From: Nicotiana tabacum
Lineage: Eukaryota > Streptophyta > Magnoliopsida > Solanales > Solanaceae
NCBI RefSeq assembly: GCF_000715075.1
Contig: NC_134089.1
Location: forward strand, 64,896,697 to 64,960,696
Reading direction: 5' to 3'
DNA: 64,000 bases
Part shown: positions 46,372 through 58,567 of the stretch, one piece after another
Numbering within the stretch: the stretch's first letter is position 1
How the letters are laid out: every line of letters begins with the position of its first letter
Position numbers and translations under genes: made by a program
The notes under the pieces: model-generated
What the model saw: only the letters and a program-made list of their open reading frames with translations
Told to the model about the DNA's origin: nothing
Database searches by the model: none

Positions 46372-46465
46372 CTATCTCTTTGTACTGAGTTATATTCTTT
46401 CTGTGATTTTATTCCTTATCGATTGTTAGTACTTTAATCATACTTCTTCATTTCATACTTCTTAC

Positions 46466-46489
46466 CTTGTTATATATATATATAACAAG
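46466..46489 (+). promoter_or_regulatory. 24 bp palindrome with candidate TATA box
   Basis: cttgttatatat followed by its exact reverse complement. It lies about 510 bp before the LTR end, a reasonable place for the LTR promoter. A TATA role is inferred from composition only. Confidence 0.35.
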
Positions 46490-47003
46490 TAAGGCCCTGA
46501 CCTTCCTCGTCACTACTCGATCGAGGTTAGGCTTGACACTTACTGGGTACCGCTATGGTGTATTCATGCCCTTTCTTGCACATGTTTTTCGTTTGCAGAT
46601 CCAGGTTCTTCGGCTCAGCCATACTATCAGTGAGGCGAGGCGATCTTCAAAGACTTCGAGGTATATCTGCCGTGTCCGCAGACCGATGAGTCCCTCTCTA
46701 TTTTCTCTTTTAGTAATAGACCTTCTGTACTTTCTTTTGATTAGAAATTCTGGAGTTCGAACGCTACGCAGTATCCATAGCTTGTGATTTAATGAGATTC
46801 CGGGTTTTGGGAGTTAATTCAGTATTGAGAGTGTGTATTTGTATATGCCGAGCGGCATCTTAAACGTTATCATTATATTTATTCGCAGTTCTTGCTAGTT
46901 TTGTATTTCGTTTCCTTTTCCACAATTTGTTAGGCTTACCTAGTCGTAGAGACTAGGTACCGTCACGACAGTTCACGGAGGGCGAACTTTGGTCGTGACA
47001 AGT

Positions 47004-47015
47004 TGGTATCAGAGC
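47004..47015 (+). promoter_or_regulatory. Primer binding site, initiator tRNA-Met type
   Basis: tggtatcagagc, complementary to the 3' end of plant tRNA-iMet, three bases after the LTR end. It is followed by tctaggttcatagg, which is typical of Del elements. Confidence 0.9.
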
Positions 47016-47202
47016 TCTAGGTTCATAGGAGTCATGAATCACAAACTGATTTATTAGAGTCTCGCAGATCGGTACAGAGACGTCTGTACTTATCTACGAG
47101 ATGCTATATAACTGTTCGGAAAATTCCACTTCATTTGATTTCCTTGTCGTGCGAGATTTTTGATATCGAAATTCTAAAATTCTATCTTCTATTCTCTCAT
47201 AG

Positions 47203-47315
47203 ATGGTGAGGAAACATGTTATCGGAGATGACCAGGCACCCGTGCCCCCTGCTAGAGCCGTCAGAGGTTGGGGCTGGGGTAGAGGCTGAGGACGCGCATG
47301 TGGTGCAGCCAGAGC
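47203..47315 (+). pseudogene. First codons of the Del element gag, truncated
   Basis: ATG at 47203 opens a frame MVRKHVIGDDQAPVPPARAV rich in Pro, Arg and Gly, like the start of chromovirus gag. It stops at TGA 47287-47289, at a position likely to have been an Arg codon (CGA). The same frame continues with GRACGAARA until 47315, where the sequence changes abruptly to the 71 bp repeat. The rest of the element is absent. Confidence 0.65.
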
Positions 47316-50300
47316 ACCCTAATATTGGCAAAAGATGACTAGGGAATGGAGGCCCTATGTCTAAAATCTCAACTCAGAGATTGTAGCCCTAATGCTGGTA
47401 AAAAGGCGACTAGGGAATGTAGGCCCTATGTCTAAAATCTCAACTCATGGATTACAGCCCTAATGTAGGTAAAATGCGACTAGGGAATGGAGGCCCTATA
47501 TCTAAAATCTCAACTCAGGGATTAGAGCCCTAGTGTTGGTAAACAGGCGACTAGTGAACGGAGACCCTATGTCTAAAATCTCAACTCAGGAATTGGAGCC
47601 CTAATGTTGGCAAAAGTTGACTAGGGAATGGAGGCCCTATGTCTAAAATCTCAGCTCATCGATTGGAGCCCTAATGTTTGCAAAAGGTGACTAGGGAATG
47701 GAGGCCCTATGTCTGAAAATCTCAACTTAGGGATTGGGGCCCTAATGTTGGCAAAAGGTGAATAGGGAATGGAGACCTTATGTCTAAAAATCTTAACTCA
47801 GTGATTGGAGCCCTAATGTTCGTAAAAAGGCGACTAGGGAATGGAGGCCCTATATCTAAAATCTCAACTCGGGGATTGGAGCCCTAATGTTGGCAAAGAA
47901 AAGGCGACTAGGGAATGAAGGTCCTATGTCTGAAAATTTCAACTCATGGATTAGAGCCCTAATGTTGGCAAAAGGCGACTAGGGAATGGAGGCCTTATGT
48001 CTAAAATCTCAACTCGGGGATTAGAGCCCTAATGTTGGCAAAAGGCGACTAGGGAATTGAGGCCTTATGTCTAAAATCTCAACTCGGGGATTGGAGCCCT
48101 AATGTTGGCAAAAGGCGACTAGAGAATGAAGGCCCTATGTCTAAAGTCTCAACTAAGGGATTGGAGCCCTAATGTTGGCAAAAGGCGACTAGGGAATGGA
48201 GGCTTTATGTCTAAAATCTCAACTCGGGGATTGGAGCCCTAATGTTGGCAAAAGGCGACTAGAGAATGGAGGCCTTATGTCTAAAATCTCAACTAAGGGA
48301 TTGGAGCCCTAATGTTGGTAAAAAGGCGACTAGGCAATGGAGTCCCTATGTCTAAAATCTCAACTCAAGGATTGGAGCTCTAATGTTGGTAAAAAGGCGA
48401 CAAGGGAATAGAGGCCCTATGTCTGAAAATCTCAACTCAGGGATTGGAGCCTTAATGTTGATAAAAAGGTGACTAGGGAATGGAGGCCCTATGTCTGAAA
48501 ATCTCAACTCAGGGTTTGGAGCCCTAATGTTGGTAAAGAAAAGGCGACTAGGAAATGGAGACCCTATGTCTTCAAATCTCAACTCAAGGATTGGAACCCT
48601 AATGTTGGCAAAAAGCGACTAGGGAATAGAGGCCCTATGTCTGAAAATCTCAACTCAGGGATTGGGGCCCTAATGTTGGAAAAAAGGCGACTAGGGAATG
48701 GAGGCCCTATGTCTGAAAATCTCAACCCAGGGATTAGAGCCCTAATGTTGGCAAAAGGCGACTAGGGAATAGAGGCCCTATGTCTAAAATCTAAACTCAA
48801 GGATTGGAGTCCTAATGTTGGGAAAAAGGCGACTAGAGAATGGAGGCCTTATGCCTAAAAAATTTAATTCGGTGATTGGAGTCGTAATGTTGGTAAAAAG
48901 GCGACTAGGGAATGGAGGCCCTATGTCTAAAATCTCAACTAGGGGATTGGAGCCCTAATGTTGGTAAAAAGGTGACTAGGGAATAGAGGCCTTATGTATA
49001 AAATCTCAACTCAGGGATTGGAGCCCTAATGTAGTTAAAAGGCGACTAGGGAATGGAGGCCCTATGTCTAAAATCTCAACTCAGGGATTGGAGCCCTAAT
49101 GTTGGCAAAAGGTGACTAGGGAATGGAGTCCCTATGTCTGAAAATCGAAACTCGGGGATTGGGGCTCTAATGTTGGCAAAAGACGACTAAGGAATGGAGG
49201 CCGTATGTCTGAAAATTTCATCTCAGGGATTGGAGCCCTAATGTTGGAAAAGGCGACTAGGGAATGGAGGCCCTATGTCTAAAATCTCAACTCAAGGATT
49301 GGAGCCCTAATGTTGGGAAAAAGGGGACTAGGGAATAGAGGCCTTATGCCTAAAAATCTCAACTCAGGGATTTGAGCCCTAATGTTGGTAAAAAGGCGAC
49401 TAGGGAATGGAGGCCTTATGTCTAAAATCTCAACTCAGGTATTGGAGCCCTAATGTTGGCAAAAGGTGACTAGGGAATGGAGGCCCTATGTCTAAAATCT
49501 CAACTAAGGGATTCGAGCCCTAATGTTGGTAAAAAGGCGACTAGGGAATGGAGGCCCTATGTCTAAAATCTCAACTCAAGGATTGGAGCCCTAATATTGG
49601 TAAAAATGCTACTAGGGATTGGAGGCCCTATGTCTAAAAATCTAAACTCAGGGATTGGAGCCCTAATGTTGGTAAAGAAAAGGCGACTAGGGAATGGAGG
49701 CCCTATGTCTGAAAATCTCAACTCAGGGATTAGAGCCCTAATGTTGGCAAAAGGCGACTAGCGAATGGAGGCCTTATGTCTAAAATCGCAACTCGGGGAT
49801 TGGAGCTCTAATGTTGGCAAAAGGCGACTAAGGAATGGAGGCCCTATGTCTAAAATCTCAACTCAGGGATTGGAGCCCTAATGTTGGAAAAAGGAGACTA
49901 GGAAATGGAGGACCTGTGTCTAAAATCTCAACTCAGGGATTGGAGCCCTAATGTTGGCAAAAGGTGACTAGGGAATGGAGGCCCTATGTCTAAAATCTCA
50001 ACTCAGGGATTGGTGCCCTAATGTTGGTAAAAAGGCGACTAGGGAATTGAGGCCCTATGTCTAAAATCTTAACTCAAGGATTGGAGCTCTAATATTGGTA
50101 AAAGGCGACTAGGGAATGGAGGCCCTATGTCTAAAATCTCAACTCAGGGATTGGAGCCCTAATGTTCGCAAAAAAGTGACTAGGGAATGGAGGCCCTATG
50201 TCTAAAATCTCAACTTAGGGATTGGAGCCCTAATATTGGTAAAACGGCGACTAGGGAATGGAGGCCCTATGTCTAAAATCTCAACTCAAGAATTGGAGCC

Positions 50301-50458
50301 CTAATGTTGGCGAAAGGCGACTAGGGACTGGAGGCCCTTTGTCTAAAACCTCAGCTCAATGATTGGAGCCCTAATGTTAGTAAAAGGCAATTAGGGTACG
50401 GTGGCCCTATGTCTAAAATCTCAACTTAGGGATTGAAGCCCTAATGTCGGCAAAAGCG
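47316..50458 (-). repeat. Tandem array of ~71 bp monomers, copy B (3.1 kb)
   Basis: About 44 monomers of the same family as at 1-25506, of the diverged proximal kind. It aligns monomer by monomer with parts of 22.8-25.5 kb. It has none of the long V, U or W units, so the large expansion in copy A happened after the two separated, or was lost here by deletion. Confidence 0.93.
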
Positions 50459-52015
50459 TAAAAGACTTTGGTTGGGAATCGTAAGCTATCATATTTTTTT
50501 TGAATTTTCTTCTTATCTCTCTTTTTTATTTCAATTTATTTTTCAGTTCATCATTTTTTTTAGTAAAAATGCAGGAATGAATTTAGAGGAAACTTCCACT
50601 TTGGGTTGATTATTGCTGCAAAGCTGTTTCTAGCTCTAGCGCATCTTTTCTATTTGGTTGCACCTGCTTCCTGCACGGCTGTTTTGGATTGCACCTGTTT
50701 TAACTTTTCAAACAAAGATCAATTGTTAGTTTGAAACGGTGGTTGTTTTGTTCCCTTGATTATTTTGATCACTTGATCTTTGCTCAACTCTTTTGATTAG
50801 AACCTCTGCTGCTTGCTGGCTTTTTCTGAAGATTGATCTCTCTCCTAAAACCGAGGAACTCAACCTTTCAAAATTTCTCATGACGGCTCACTCGTATGGG
50901 GCTTTGGCCTTTTTACTTTATTCTACCTCTAGAAGCCTTTGACTTCGGATTTATTTTCAATTTATGTAACTTTGACTTCAGAGCATCGGCCATCATGGCC
51001 AGTCGGGATCGACTTGATGCATCCGCTGAGGCTGGGTACTTTTCTTTGGGATTGGCTTTTATTAAGCAAAACCCTATAAAACCAATCTTGCCACCTTTTC
51101 TTTGTATTAATTTCGGAATAGAGTTAGACCGGAAGGGATTCAAGGCAAAGTAAACAAAGGACAAGAAAATGAATTTAAGGAGAAGCGTCCCTTTCGGAGG
51201 GAAAGAAGGACTTATCTGTGGTGCATGCGGACTTCAATAAACATGAAATGCTTCTTGGACTGGATACCCCATCTGCACAACTATCCAACTTCTCATAAAC
51301 CCATTGCGACTTGTGTTTTAAAATCGAGAAACCTTGTCAGGACTCTTTCAAATACCAATGGTGGTGAGGGGTTCCTTCTTTTCAATCAACGATGCCCTTT
51401 GAGGGTTTTCGCCAATCGACCTCTCTCATTTCTCTTCTCGCCATCGCCTTATAGTGCTCTTTTGCGAGTTTTCACTAACAAGACTCTCTCATTTTCAGTT
51501 TCTCTACTCACCATCAACTTAAGGTGCCCGTAGGGTTTTACCAATAAGCCTCTCTCATTTTATTTCTCTCAACTTGATTGTATCGGATCCAAACGGCTGC
51601 ATTCTCCGATTTTGAAAACCTTTCACCGATTGATTGGAAGGACTTGAACAAGGTTTGGGTAAAAGAATTTTGATCAAATTACAACTTTAGAATTGTTCGG
51701 GCGGTATCGTCACCGAATTATTATAACACCTGCCCCAGTTTCACTTTTGGGGGAAATTGGATTTTTGTTCTGGTGTGACTGAACCCCAGAAAGAGGTTGC
51801 CTACGTATCTTTTCAGAATCAAGTTGAACATAGTTCAGGGAAACATTTTGTTTTTGTTTTTTTTTTCTTTTTTTTACAAACGTCTTCAAATTCCAAAGAG
51901 GGTAATTAAAGGAGGGTAACCGGCTCAAAGGGTTAGCAAAGGATTGGAGTGTTTGGGGTAGCGAGAATGAAAGCCTTCGTCATCCCCATCGGACAATGTT
52001 ATTGTTGCAGAAGGA
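50459..52015 (-). other. Unique 3' untranslated region (copy B)
   Basis: Counterpart of 25507-27064 with scattered base changes and the structured motif at 51779-51838. I see no credible gene in it. Confidence 0.7.
51779..51838 (-). ncRNA. Structured RNA-like motif, 3' UTR version (copy B)
   Basis: Identical to 26828-26887 in the paired and core segments: outer ctgaac/gttcag, small tct-gaaa-aga hairpin, tacgtaggcaa core. Confidence 0.5.
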
Positions 52016-52537
52016 TTAGACATAGTATCTTTTGACTGCATATGCATTTACAGCTGTTTCAGGATCATTTCCTTCAATGTCTCCCAGATATAATGCCCTT
52101 TTTGGCAACAATTTCCTGATAATGTATGGGCCTTTTCAGTTATGAGCAAATTTTCCTTTTGCTTCCTGATGATGGGGGAGAATACGCCTTAAAACGATTT
52201 GTCCCACTTCAAAGTTTCTAGGCCGCACTTTCTTGTTGTAGGCACGGGCCATTCTTTGTTGATATCACTACCCGTGGTAGACCGCGGCCATTCGCTTTTC
52301 ATCGATCAGGGTTAACTGTTCCAAGAGGGTTTTGACCCACTCCCTGTCTTCAATTTCAGCTTCAATAATGATCCGGAGAAAAGGGATTTCAACTTTCGCG
52401 GGTATTACGGCTTCAGTGCCATAAACCAAAAGATACGGGGTTACTCCGACCGATGTGTGCACAATGGTGTGATACCCAATAATGCAAAAGGCAACTTCTC
52501 ATGCCACTGCCTGGAACTTTGAATCATCTTTCTCAAA
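52016..52537 (-). pseudogene. Integrase C-terminal part (copy B)
   Basis: It keeps VGVTPYLLVYGTEAVIPAKV as in A. B-only damage: a one-base loss near 52476 (gatacccaat against gataccccaat) and two adjacent stops near 52265-52275 after MAAVYHG. The TGA at 52136-52138 is shared with A. Confidence 0.8.
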
Positions 52538-52933
52538 ATCTTTTTGATGTTCTTGTTTGTTGCTTCGTTGGTTGGCTTTAGGCCGATAAGGAGTAGAGTT
52601 CCGATGCATTATCTTGAATTGTTCACATATCTCCCTCATCAAATGACTATTCAAATTTGCAGCATTGTCCGTAATAATAGTTGCAGGAATACCAAAATGG
52701 CATATGAGGTTGAAATGTACGAAATCTACTACAACTTTCTTGGTGACAGACTTGAGAGTAATTGCTTTAACCCACTTTGTAAAGTAGTCGATATCGACCA
52801 ATATGAATCTATGTCCATTTGACGCTTTCGGCTCAATCGACCCAATGATGTCCATGCCCCAGGCAACAAATGGCCAAGGTGGCGACATAGGATGCAGTTC
52901 TGTAGGCGGTGCATGAATGAAGTCACCGTGCAC
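52499..52933 (-). pseudogene. Integrase catalytic core (copy B), catalytic Glu lost
   Basis: GMDIIGSI and ITDNAANLNS hold two of the three catalytic acids. After PYRPKAN comes the same short deletion and frame change as in copy A, which removes the stretch with the Glu. The identical break in both copies shows it predates their separation. Confidence 0.85.
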
Positions 52934-53443
52934 CTGACATTGATGACATTTTCAGACGAAGCTAAAGCAGTCTTTTTACATAGTCATCCAGTAATAGCCC
53001 GCTCGAAGGATTTTCTTTGCCAAAACATACCTGCACACTCCTACGTGTACTTCATACATGATTCTTCCAGCCTCCTCGGCGTCAACACATCTTAACAAGT
53101 TGAGATCTCGAGTTCTTTTGTACAAGACAACACCACTCAAGAAGAAACCACTTGTGTGTCGTCTAATGGTTCTCTTTTGATCTCCACTGGCTTGCTCGGG
53201 GTATTCTTTAGTTTTCAGAAATCTTTTGATGTCATGATACCATGGCTGAATATTTGGTTCTACCTCAACCGTATTACAGTAACCGTGCCTTTCCCTGATT
53301 TGGATTTCTAAGAGATCAATGTGGGCATTGCCTGGGTATGGAAGCATCGAGGCTAAAGTAGCAAGTGCATCAGCTAGTTCATTGTGGCAACGAGGGATGT
53401 ACCTGAACTCTATTGACTTGAATCGCTTGCTAAGATCTTCCAC
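52934..53443 (-). pseudogene. End of second RNase H and integrase zinc-finger region (copy B)
   Basis: Same frame as 27984-28493, with FRYIPRCHNELADALATLAS and AKKILRAGYYW. Stops at 52976-52978 (TAA) and 52952-52954 (TGA) match those of A, as does the shortened zinc finger (EVHVGVCRYVLAKK). Confidence 0.8.
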
Positions 53444-53482
53444 ATGTTGCCGGTAGGGAATAAGTTTGACATCTGGAGTCTC

Positions 53483-54298
53483 TCATTCTCCTTGGGCTTG
53501 TCGGATAATCAGATCCGAATCTCCCATGATTAATAATTCTTCGACATCTTGGTCGATTGCCATGTTCATACCCATAATGTAGGCTTCATACTCGGCAGCA
53601 TTGTTCGTGTAGAAAAACCAAAGCCGGGTTGTGGCTGGATAATGCTGACCGGTGGGTGAGATCAAGATTGCCCCAATTCCAACACCTTTTGCGTTTACCG
53701 CTCCATCAAAGAACATTTTTCAATCATTAGTATCTTCGGATATAGCGTCAACTGAATTTACCTCTTCATTCGGGAAGTAGGTGCTCAAAGGTTGGTATTC
53801 ATCGTCAACCGGGTTTTTTGCCAAATTATCCGCTAAAGCCTTGGCTTTCATTGTTGTGCGAGTGACATAGACTATGTCAAACTCAATGTGCAAGATTTGC
53901 CATTTTTCCAATATTCCCGTGGGCATTGGTTTCTGGAATATGTACTTTAAAGGGTCCAACGTGGTGATGAGATAAGTGATGTGGGCCAATAAGTAATGCC
54001 TCAGCTTTTGAGCTACCCAGGTCAGAGCGCAGCAAGTCCTTTCCAACAGAGTATATTTAGCCTTGTATCTTGTGAACTTTTTGCTCAAATAGTAGATTGC
54101 TTGTTCTTTCCTCCTGATCACATCATGTTGCCCGAGGACACATCCAAAAGAATTCTCCAAGACTGTCAAATACAAGAATAGAGGCCTTCCCAATTCAGGT
54201 GGGACCAAGACTGGCAGGTTCGACAAGTATTCTTTGATTTTGTCAAAAGCTTCTTGGCACTCGTCTGTCCATTTGATTACTACATCTTTCTTTAACAA
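53483..54298 (-). pseudogene. RNase H plus second archaeal-type RNase H (copy B)
   Basis: It reads as in A (YYLSKKFTRYKAKYTLLERT; MFFDGAVNAKGVGIGAILIS; NNAAEYEAYIMGMNMA). A B-only TGA at 53717-53719, replacing the Trp codon still present in A, splits the two RNase H domains. The lower end is the shared TGA at 53483-53485. Confidence 0.86.
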
Positions 54299-54724
54299 CT
54301 TGAAAATGGTTCACATGTAGACGTCAAGTGAGTAATGAATCGGCAGATGTAGTTCAATCTTCCCAACAAGCTCATAACATCTTTCTTGGTTCTTGGAGGA
54401 GGCAAATCTCAAATGGACTTTATCTTTGTTGGGTCCAGCTCGATGCCCCCTCCGACTAATTATGAATCCCAAAAGTTTGCCAGATGGAACCCCAAATGCA
54501 CATTTGGATGGGTTTAGCTTCAGATCATATTTATGCAGTCGCTCAAAGAATTTTCTCAAATCCTGAACATGGTCATCCTGGGTCCTGGACTTGATGATCA
54601 CGTCATCCACATACACCTCTATCTCTTGGTGCATCATGTCATGAAAAATGGCAGTCATGGCTCTCATGTAAGTTGCCCCGGCATTCTTCAGATCAAAAGG
54701 CATGACTCTATAATAGTATATGCC
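54299..54724 (-). pseudogene. Reverse transcriptase, second half with YVDD (copy B)
   Basis: MPFDLKNAGATYMRAM and EVYVDDVIIKS are kept. B-only frameshifts lie near 54445 (one extra C in gatgccccctcc) and near 54308 (one G fewer in gaaaatggttc), so the end of the palm/thumb is read in the wrong frame. The TGA at 54409-54411 is shared with A. Confidence 0.86.
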
Positions 54725-55451
54725 TCAGGGTGTGGTAAAAGCTGTCTTTTCTGCATCCTCTTCATCCATCAACACCTGGTGATATCCTACGTAACAATCC
54801 ACGACGGAGTGTATCTCATGTTTGGCGCAGTTATCAACAAGGATGTGGATGTTCGGCAAAGGGAAATTATCCTTAGGACTTGCTTTGTTCAGATCTCTGT
54901 AATCCACACACACTCGAATTTCCCCGTCCTTCTTTGGCACTGGAACTACATTGGCTAACCATGTGGTGTATCGAACCACTCGGATCACTCCCGTTTTCAA
55001 CTGTTTTTTGACTTCTTCTTTAATCTTATCACTGATATCGGTTTTAAACTTTCTTTGCTTTTGCTGGACAGGGAGACAATCGGGGTAAGTTAGCAACTTA
55101 TGAACTACCAAATCAACACTTAGTCCTGGCATGTCATTGTATGACCAAGAAAACACATCTTTGAACTCAAACAAAAGTTGGATCAATGCGTCCCGGGTTT
55201 CCTCATCTGTGTGCATGCTTATCTTGGTTTCCCTGACTTCTTTAGAACTACCCAAATTAATTGGCTCAGTATCATTTAAGTTCGACTTAGGTTTATTCTC
55301 AAATTGCTCCAATTCTCGATTTATTTTCCTAAAAGCCTCTTCTTCATCATATTCTGGTTCTTGGTTCATTATTTCACAGTTAGACAGCGTGTTTGGATCT
55401 GGGCATGAAGTCTGCAAGCATGTCATGTTATTTAAATCCGCCTTATTAGAA
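54725..55451 (-). pseudogene. Reverse transcriptase, first half (copy B)
   Basis: The frame is open from the proposed intron acceptor (55452) through MNQEPEYDEEEAFRKINREL to VDYRDLNKASPKDNFPLP and ends at TGA 54725-54727. Copy A has TAA at the same codon, consistent with TGG becoming TGA first and then TAA in A. The A-only stop near 30394 is absent here. Confidence 0.87.
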
Positions 55452-55604
55452 CTGAAAAGAAGAAAAAATAAGAAAAAGTAACAAAATCTGAAAGAATAGA
55501 GAGATGAACAATGAAATATTGATTTCATTTCATTGAATTTGAAGATAACAGGGTTTACATTTGAAATTATAGATAGAAAACTAAAGAAAACATCCGAGTT
55601 ACAC
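55452..55604 (-). other. Probable intron between protease and RT regions (copy B)
   Basis: The same T-rich tract ending in ttttcag at 55452-55458 and the same candidate gt near 55603-55604 as in copy A. The frame that follows the AG leads straight into RT. Confidence 0.45.
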
Positions 55605-56133
55605 CCTGGAATAACTCGTAATGTAGAGAAAGTGGCAGTACTGGTCTACCGGGACTCCCGCCTTATTGGGAATGGAGTAGCCTTCCAATTTTGCAGTCTG
55701 GCACTGGGTCCCATGTATAGCACCTCAAAGGTGCTTAAGCCTTCCCCTGGCTGGACCATATGGGTTTCATACAACATCTGCCTCATAACCCCACATATTT
55801 CTTCAATTTCTTCGGTCGTGAAGGCCTCATCTTCCTCTTCCTCATTGTATTTAGGCTTGACAAATGTTTTAGAAAGATGCGAGGCAAGACCCAACCATCG
55901 TTCTTTCTTTCATCTGCCCATTTTCTATCAGCTGAGGTAGGTTGGAAACCTACCCCAAAGAGCTTCTCACTAGCAATCAGGGTGATAGGTTCAGCGATTC
56001 CTTGCAATGATTTCCCGAGCCCTTTCCCAGGTTTGTAGCCATGTCTGATCATTTCTTTGGGAACCATAATTGATGCATTTGAAAGGAAGGGTTGAGGGCA
56101 AGGGTTTCCTTCTTTGCATTGGTCCGCGACCAC
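55605..56133 (-). pseudogene. G-patch domain and acidic linker (copy B)
   Basis: MIRHGYKPGKGLGKSLQGIA is kept, with the same frameshift before the acidic stretch as in A. Upstream the frame extends to MVADQCKEGNPCPQPFL, which A has lost by base changes. Confidence 0.7.
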
Positions 56134-56259
56134 AATCTCGAAAGCCTGATAGACTATATGTTCACTTCCTTCTCTATCTTCAACTCAAGGGACTGACGAG
56201 TCCCGATAAATCGATTGCTCATCTTCCTCGTGAACTACAATCTCCTGATCTTCATGTTC

Positions 56260-56750
56260 GAATTTCACCATATGGTGGAGAGTAGAAGGTACAACCCCTG
56301 TTGCATGAATCCACGGCCTTCCCTAGAGGAAATTATGGGAAGTATCCATGTCCAAAACCTGGAAGGTCACTTCGAAGTCCACCGGGCCGATAGTCAGAAA
56401 CAGATCAATCTTGCCTATTATATCTCTCTTTATGACGTCAAAAGCACGCACGCAGACGTTGTTGGGTCTGATTCTCTTAGTACCAATTTCTATACATTGC
56501 AGAGTTGAGAGGCATGACCCATTTCACATAATACCCTTCGCATTTAACTGTCAGGTGAAGGGCTTTGTTGTGTGCGGCCCCTTCCGGGGGCAAATCATTC
56601 TTGCTGAAAGAGTTTTGATTGATCACAAAAATCTTTCTGTCATCCTCTCCAACTGTTCTACAGTGGTTTCAATGGGTACATATGCTTCGTTGAGAGTTTT
56701 GATCAACACTTTTTGATGTTCAGTTAAATTCATTAACAAAGACAGTAGGG
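56260..56750 (-). pseudogene. Aspartic protease region with the active-site segment missing (copy B)
   Basis: The same structure as in A, including the loss between VKWVM and the TLQ segment. B-only: TAG inside NFL-GRPW near 56323, where A has Leu. In turn the A-only stop after HHMVKF is absent, and the frame goes on with EHEDQEIVVHEEDEQS. Confidence 0.72.
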
Positions 56751-56754
56751 AAAC

Positions 56755-57312
56755 ATGGGCAGGAGACTTTCGGAGCTAGTCGATCATCTCGTAGTCTGCC
56801 ATTTTCATTTTCTGGAAGTATGCTTCCACTTCTTCAGCACTCAGTGGCTTCTTAGGCGGGAAATGCTTCTTTGTGGCATTATTTACTTCCTCCAAATTGA
56901 GGTACTTCTCGGCCGGGTTATATTTCTTAACTTCTCCCGGGATTTCTTTGCCTTTGTAAGTTACTACCACTTTGTTATAGTTCCATGGAACGGCAGTGGG
57001 ATCTGTCATGGGCCTTTGCGGCGCGCGGCCAATAACCACGGGCTCACTCAGCCTTGGTGGAATTATTGCCCCCCACACTACGTAGGTCCCCTTGGGCACA
57101 TACATTTTAGCTCCCTTATTTAGCTCAAATCTTCTGGGAGGACTCAATGACATCTGCTCCTTCTTGTAGCTTCGAGGAACATAGAGAACGACATCTTTGG
57201 AGGGTGCTGCCTCAGTTTCAATTTCCACTTTCTTTTCTGTATTCTGGGGTAGATTTGCTCTTCTTCTCCCCCTTATCTTGTTTTCTGAAAGCCCTTGGCA
57301 TCTTTTCCACAT
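56755..57312 (-). pseudogene. Gag C-terminal / gag-protease linker (copy B)
   Basis: 178 open codons covering the same linker as 31805-32280 and continuing past its stop (EAYFQKMKMADYEMID). It overlaps the end of the zinc-knuckle frame, so a frameshift joins the two. Confidence 0.6.
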
Positions 57313-57928
57313 CGGCTATGGCAATGATGGCTTTTAGAGCTAGGTCAAACTGTTTGTCTTCATAGATCATTCCAATAACTGGTCTATTGTTGTGGGCCGG
57401 TAATGGATTATTAGTTATATTAGGAACATTTTTGTCCTTTAGCGCTATTCTTTTTTGTTCTATCAGATTTTCCACAGCCCTTTTCAGGGTCCAACAGTCG
57501 CCTATATCATGCCCTTCTGCCCCTGAATGGTAGGCACATCGAGTACCAGCTCTGTAAGCGGGCGACGTTGGGTTCTTCCTAGTTTGGGGTACAGGATGCA
57601 ACAAACCCATCTGAACAAGTTTGGGGAAAAGGTTGGAGTAAGACTCACCGATGGGTGAGAAGTTTGGTCTCTTGGGTGGTTCACGAGCATGGAAGTTGTT
57701 TTGTGGAGGCCGGGGATTGTAGTGAGCTTGGTAAGGAGGTTGATTTCTGGAAAATGGAGCTCTGTTCTGATTAAATTGTTGTTGTGGCCTGACGTAGGGT
57801 TCGGCATTCATCATTATGTATGGCTGTGGAGCATAAGCCACATCTTGGTGGAGATAGTAATGTTGTGGGGTTCTTTTAGAGAAAAGAGGTCTGGGTGAAT
57901 GGTGTTTTCTTGCACTTGAAGTTGCCAT
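57218..57928 (-). pseudogene. Gag nucleocapsid part with a variant zinc knuckle (copy B)
   Basis: An uninterrupted 236-codon frame from the Tyr/Gln-rich stretch to RCAYHSGAEGHDIGDCW and beyond. It shows what copy A lost by one base. The knuckle has His in place of the second Cys in both copies, so this is a feature of the family line and not random decay. Confidence 0.8.
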
Positions 57929-58009
57929 TGTTGTTTCTTCCTTCTTATTTCGATTTGCTACTCCTCCAGACCCGCCTTGGATTTCTTGGGAGGTAGCCCT
58001 TATAGTAGA

Positions 58010-58543
58010 CTAACTCAAGATTCGCCCTGTTTTCAACCCATTTTCAACCATTTCACCGATTTTGATGGCTTTAGCAAACGGCTTACCCATCGCAGACATC
58101 ATGTTTTGAAAATAATCAGCCTCTTGGGATTGAAGAAAGACCGTGACCATTTCAATTTCATCCATTTGAGGCTTTACCCTGGAGGCTTGCTCACGCCATT
58201 TGATCGCATACTCTCGAAAGATTTCAGAGGAATTCATCTTTAGATTTGTTAATGAGTTTTTGTCAGGGGCAATGTCGATGTTGTACTGAAACTGCCTGAC
58301 AAAGTCCCAAGCCAATTCATCCCAGATATGCCAACGGGATATATCTTGGTCCATATACCATTCAAAAGCAATGCCGACCAAACTCTCTCCAAAGTTGGCC
58401 ATGAGGAGCTCTTCTTTTCCACCTGCTCCCCACAAGTGGTTGCAATACCTTTTAAGGTGGGCTATAGGATCCCCGTGCCTGTCATATTTCTCAAACTTTG
58501 GAGTTTTGAATCCCAATAGATGCACATGTGGGAACATGCACAA
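58010..58543 (-). pseudogene. Gag capsid domain (copy B)
   Basis: 177 codons, matching 33060-33593 with few substitutions (KYDRHGDPIAHLKRYCNHLW). It is bounded by the shared TAG codons at 58565-58567 and 58010-58012. Confidence 0.87.
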
Positions 58544-58567
58544 GTCGGCATAAGATACGCTTTTCTA

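Larger units (their letters stand above)
44278..47000 (+). repeat. 5' LTR of a Del/Tekay-type Ty3/gypsy element (2723 bp)
   Basis: It starts tgtaatgacc and ends ggtcgtgaca, an imperfect terminal inverted repeat with TG...CA ends. It is followed after three bases by a tRNA-iMet-type primer binding site. The start and end motifs are typical of chromovirus LTRs in Solanaceae, from memory. It contains a CpG-rich motif cluster (44976-45226), a minisatellite (46085-46371) and an AT palindrome (46466-46489). The second LTR is not in the window, so the left end rests on the motif. Confidence 0.78.

Noticed and set aside
46070..46429. 119-codon frame in the Del LTR
   Set aside because: It is produced by the minisatellite at 46085-46371, whose units happen to lack stops in that frame.
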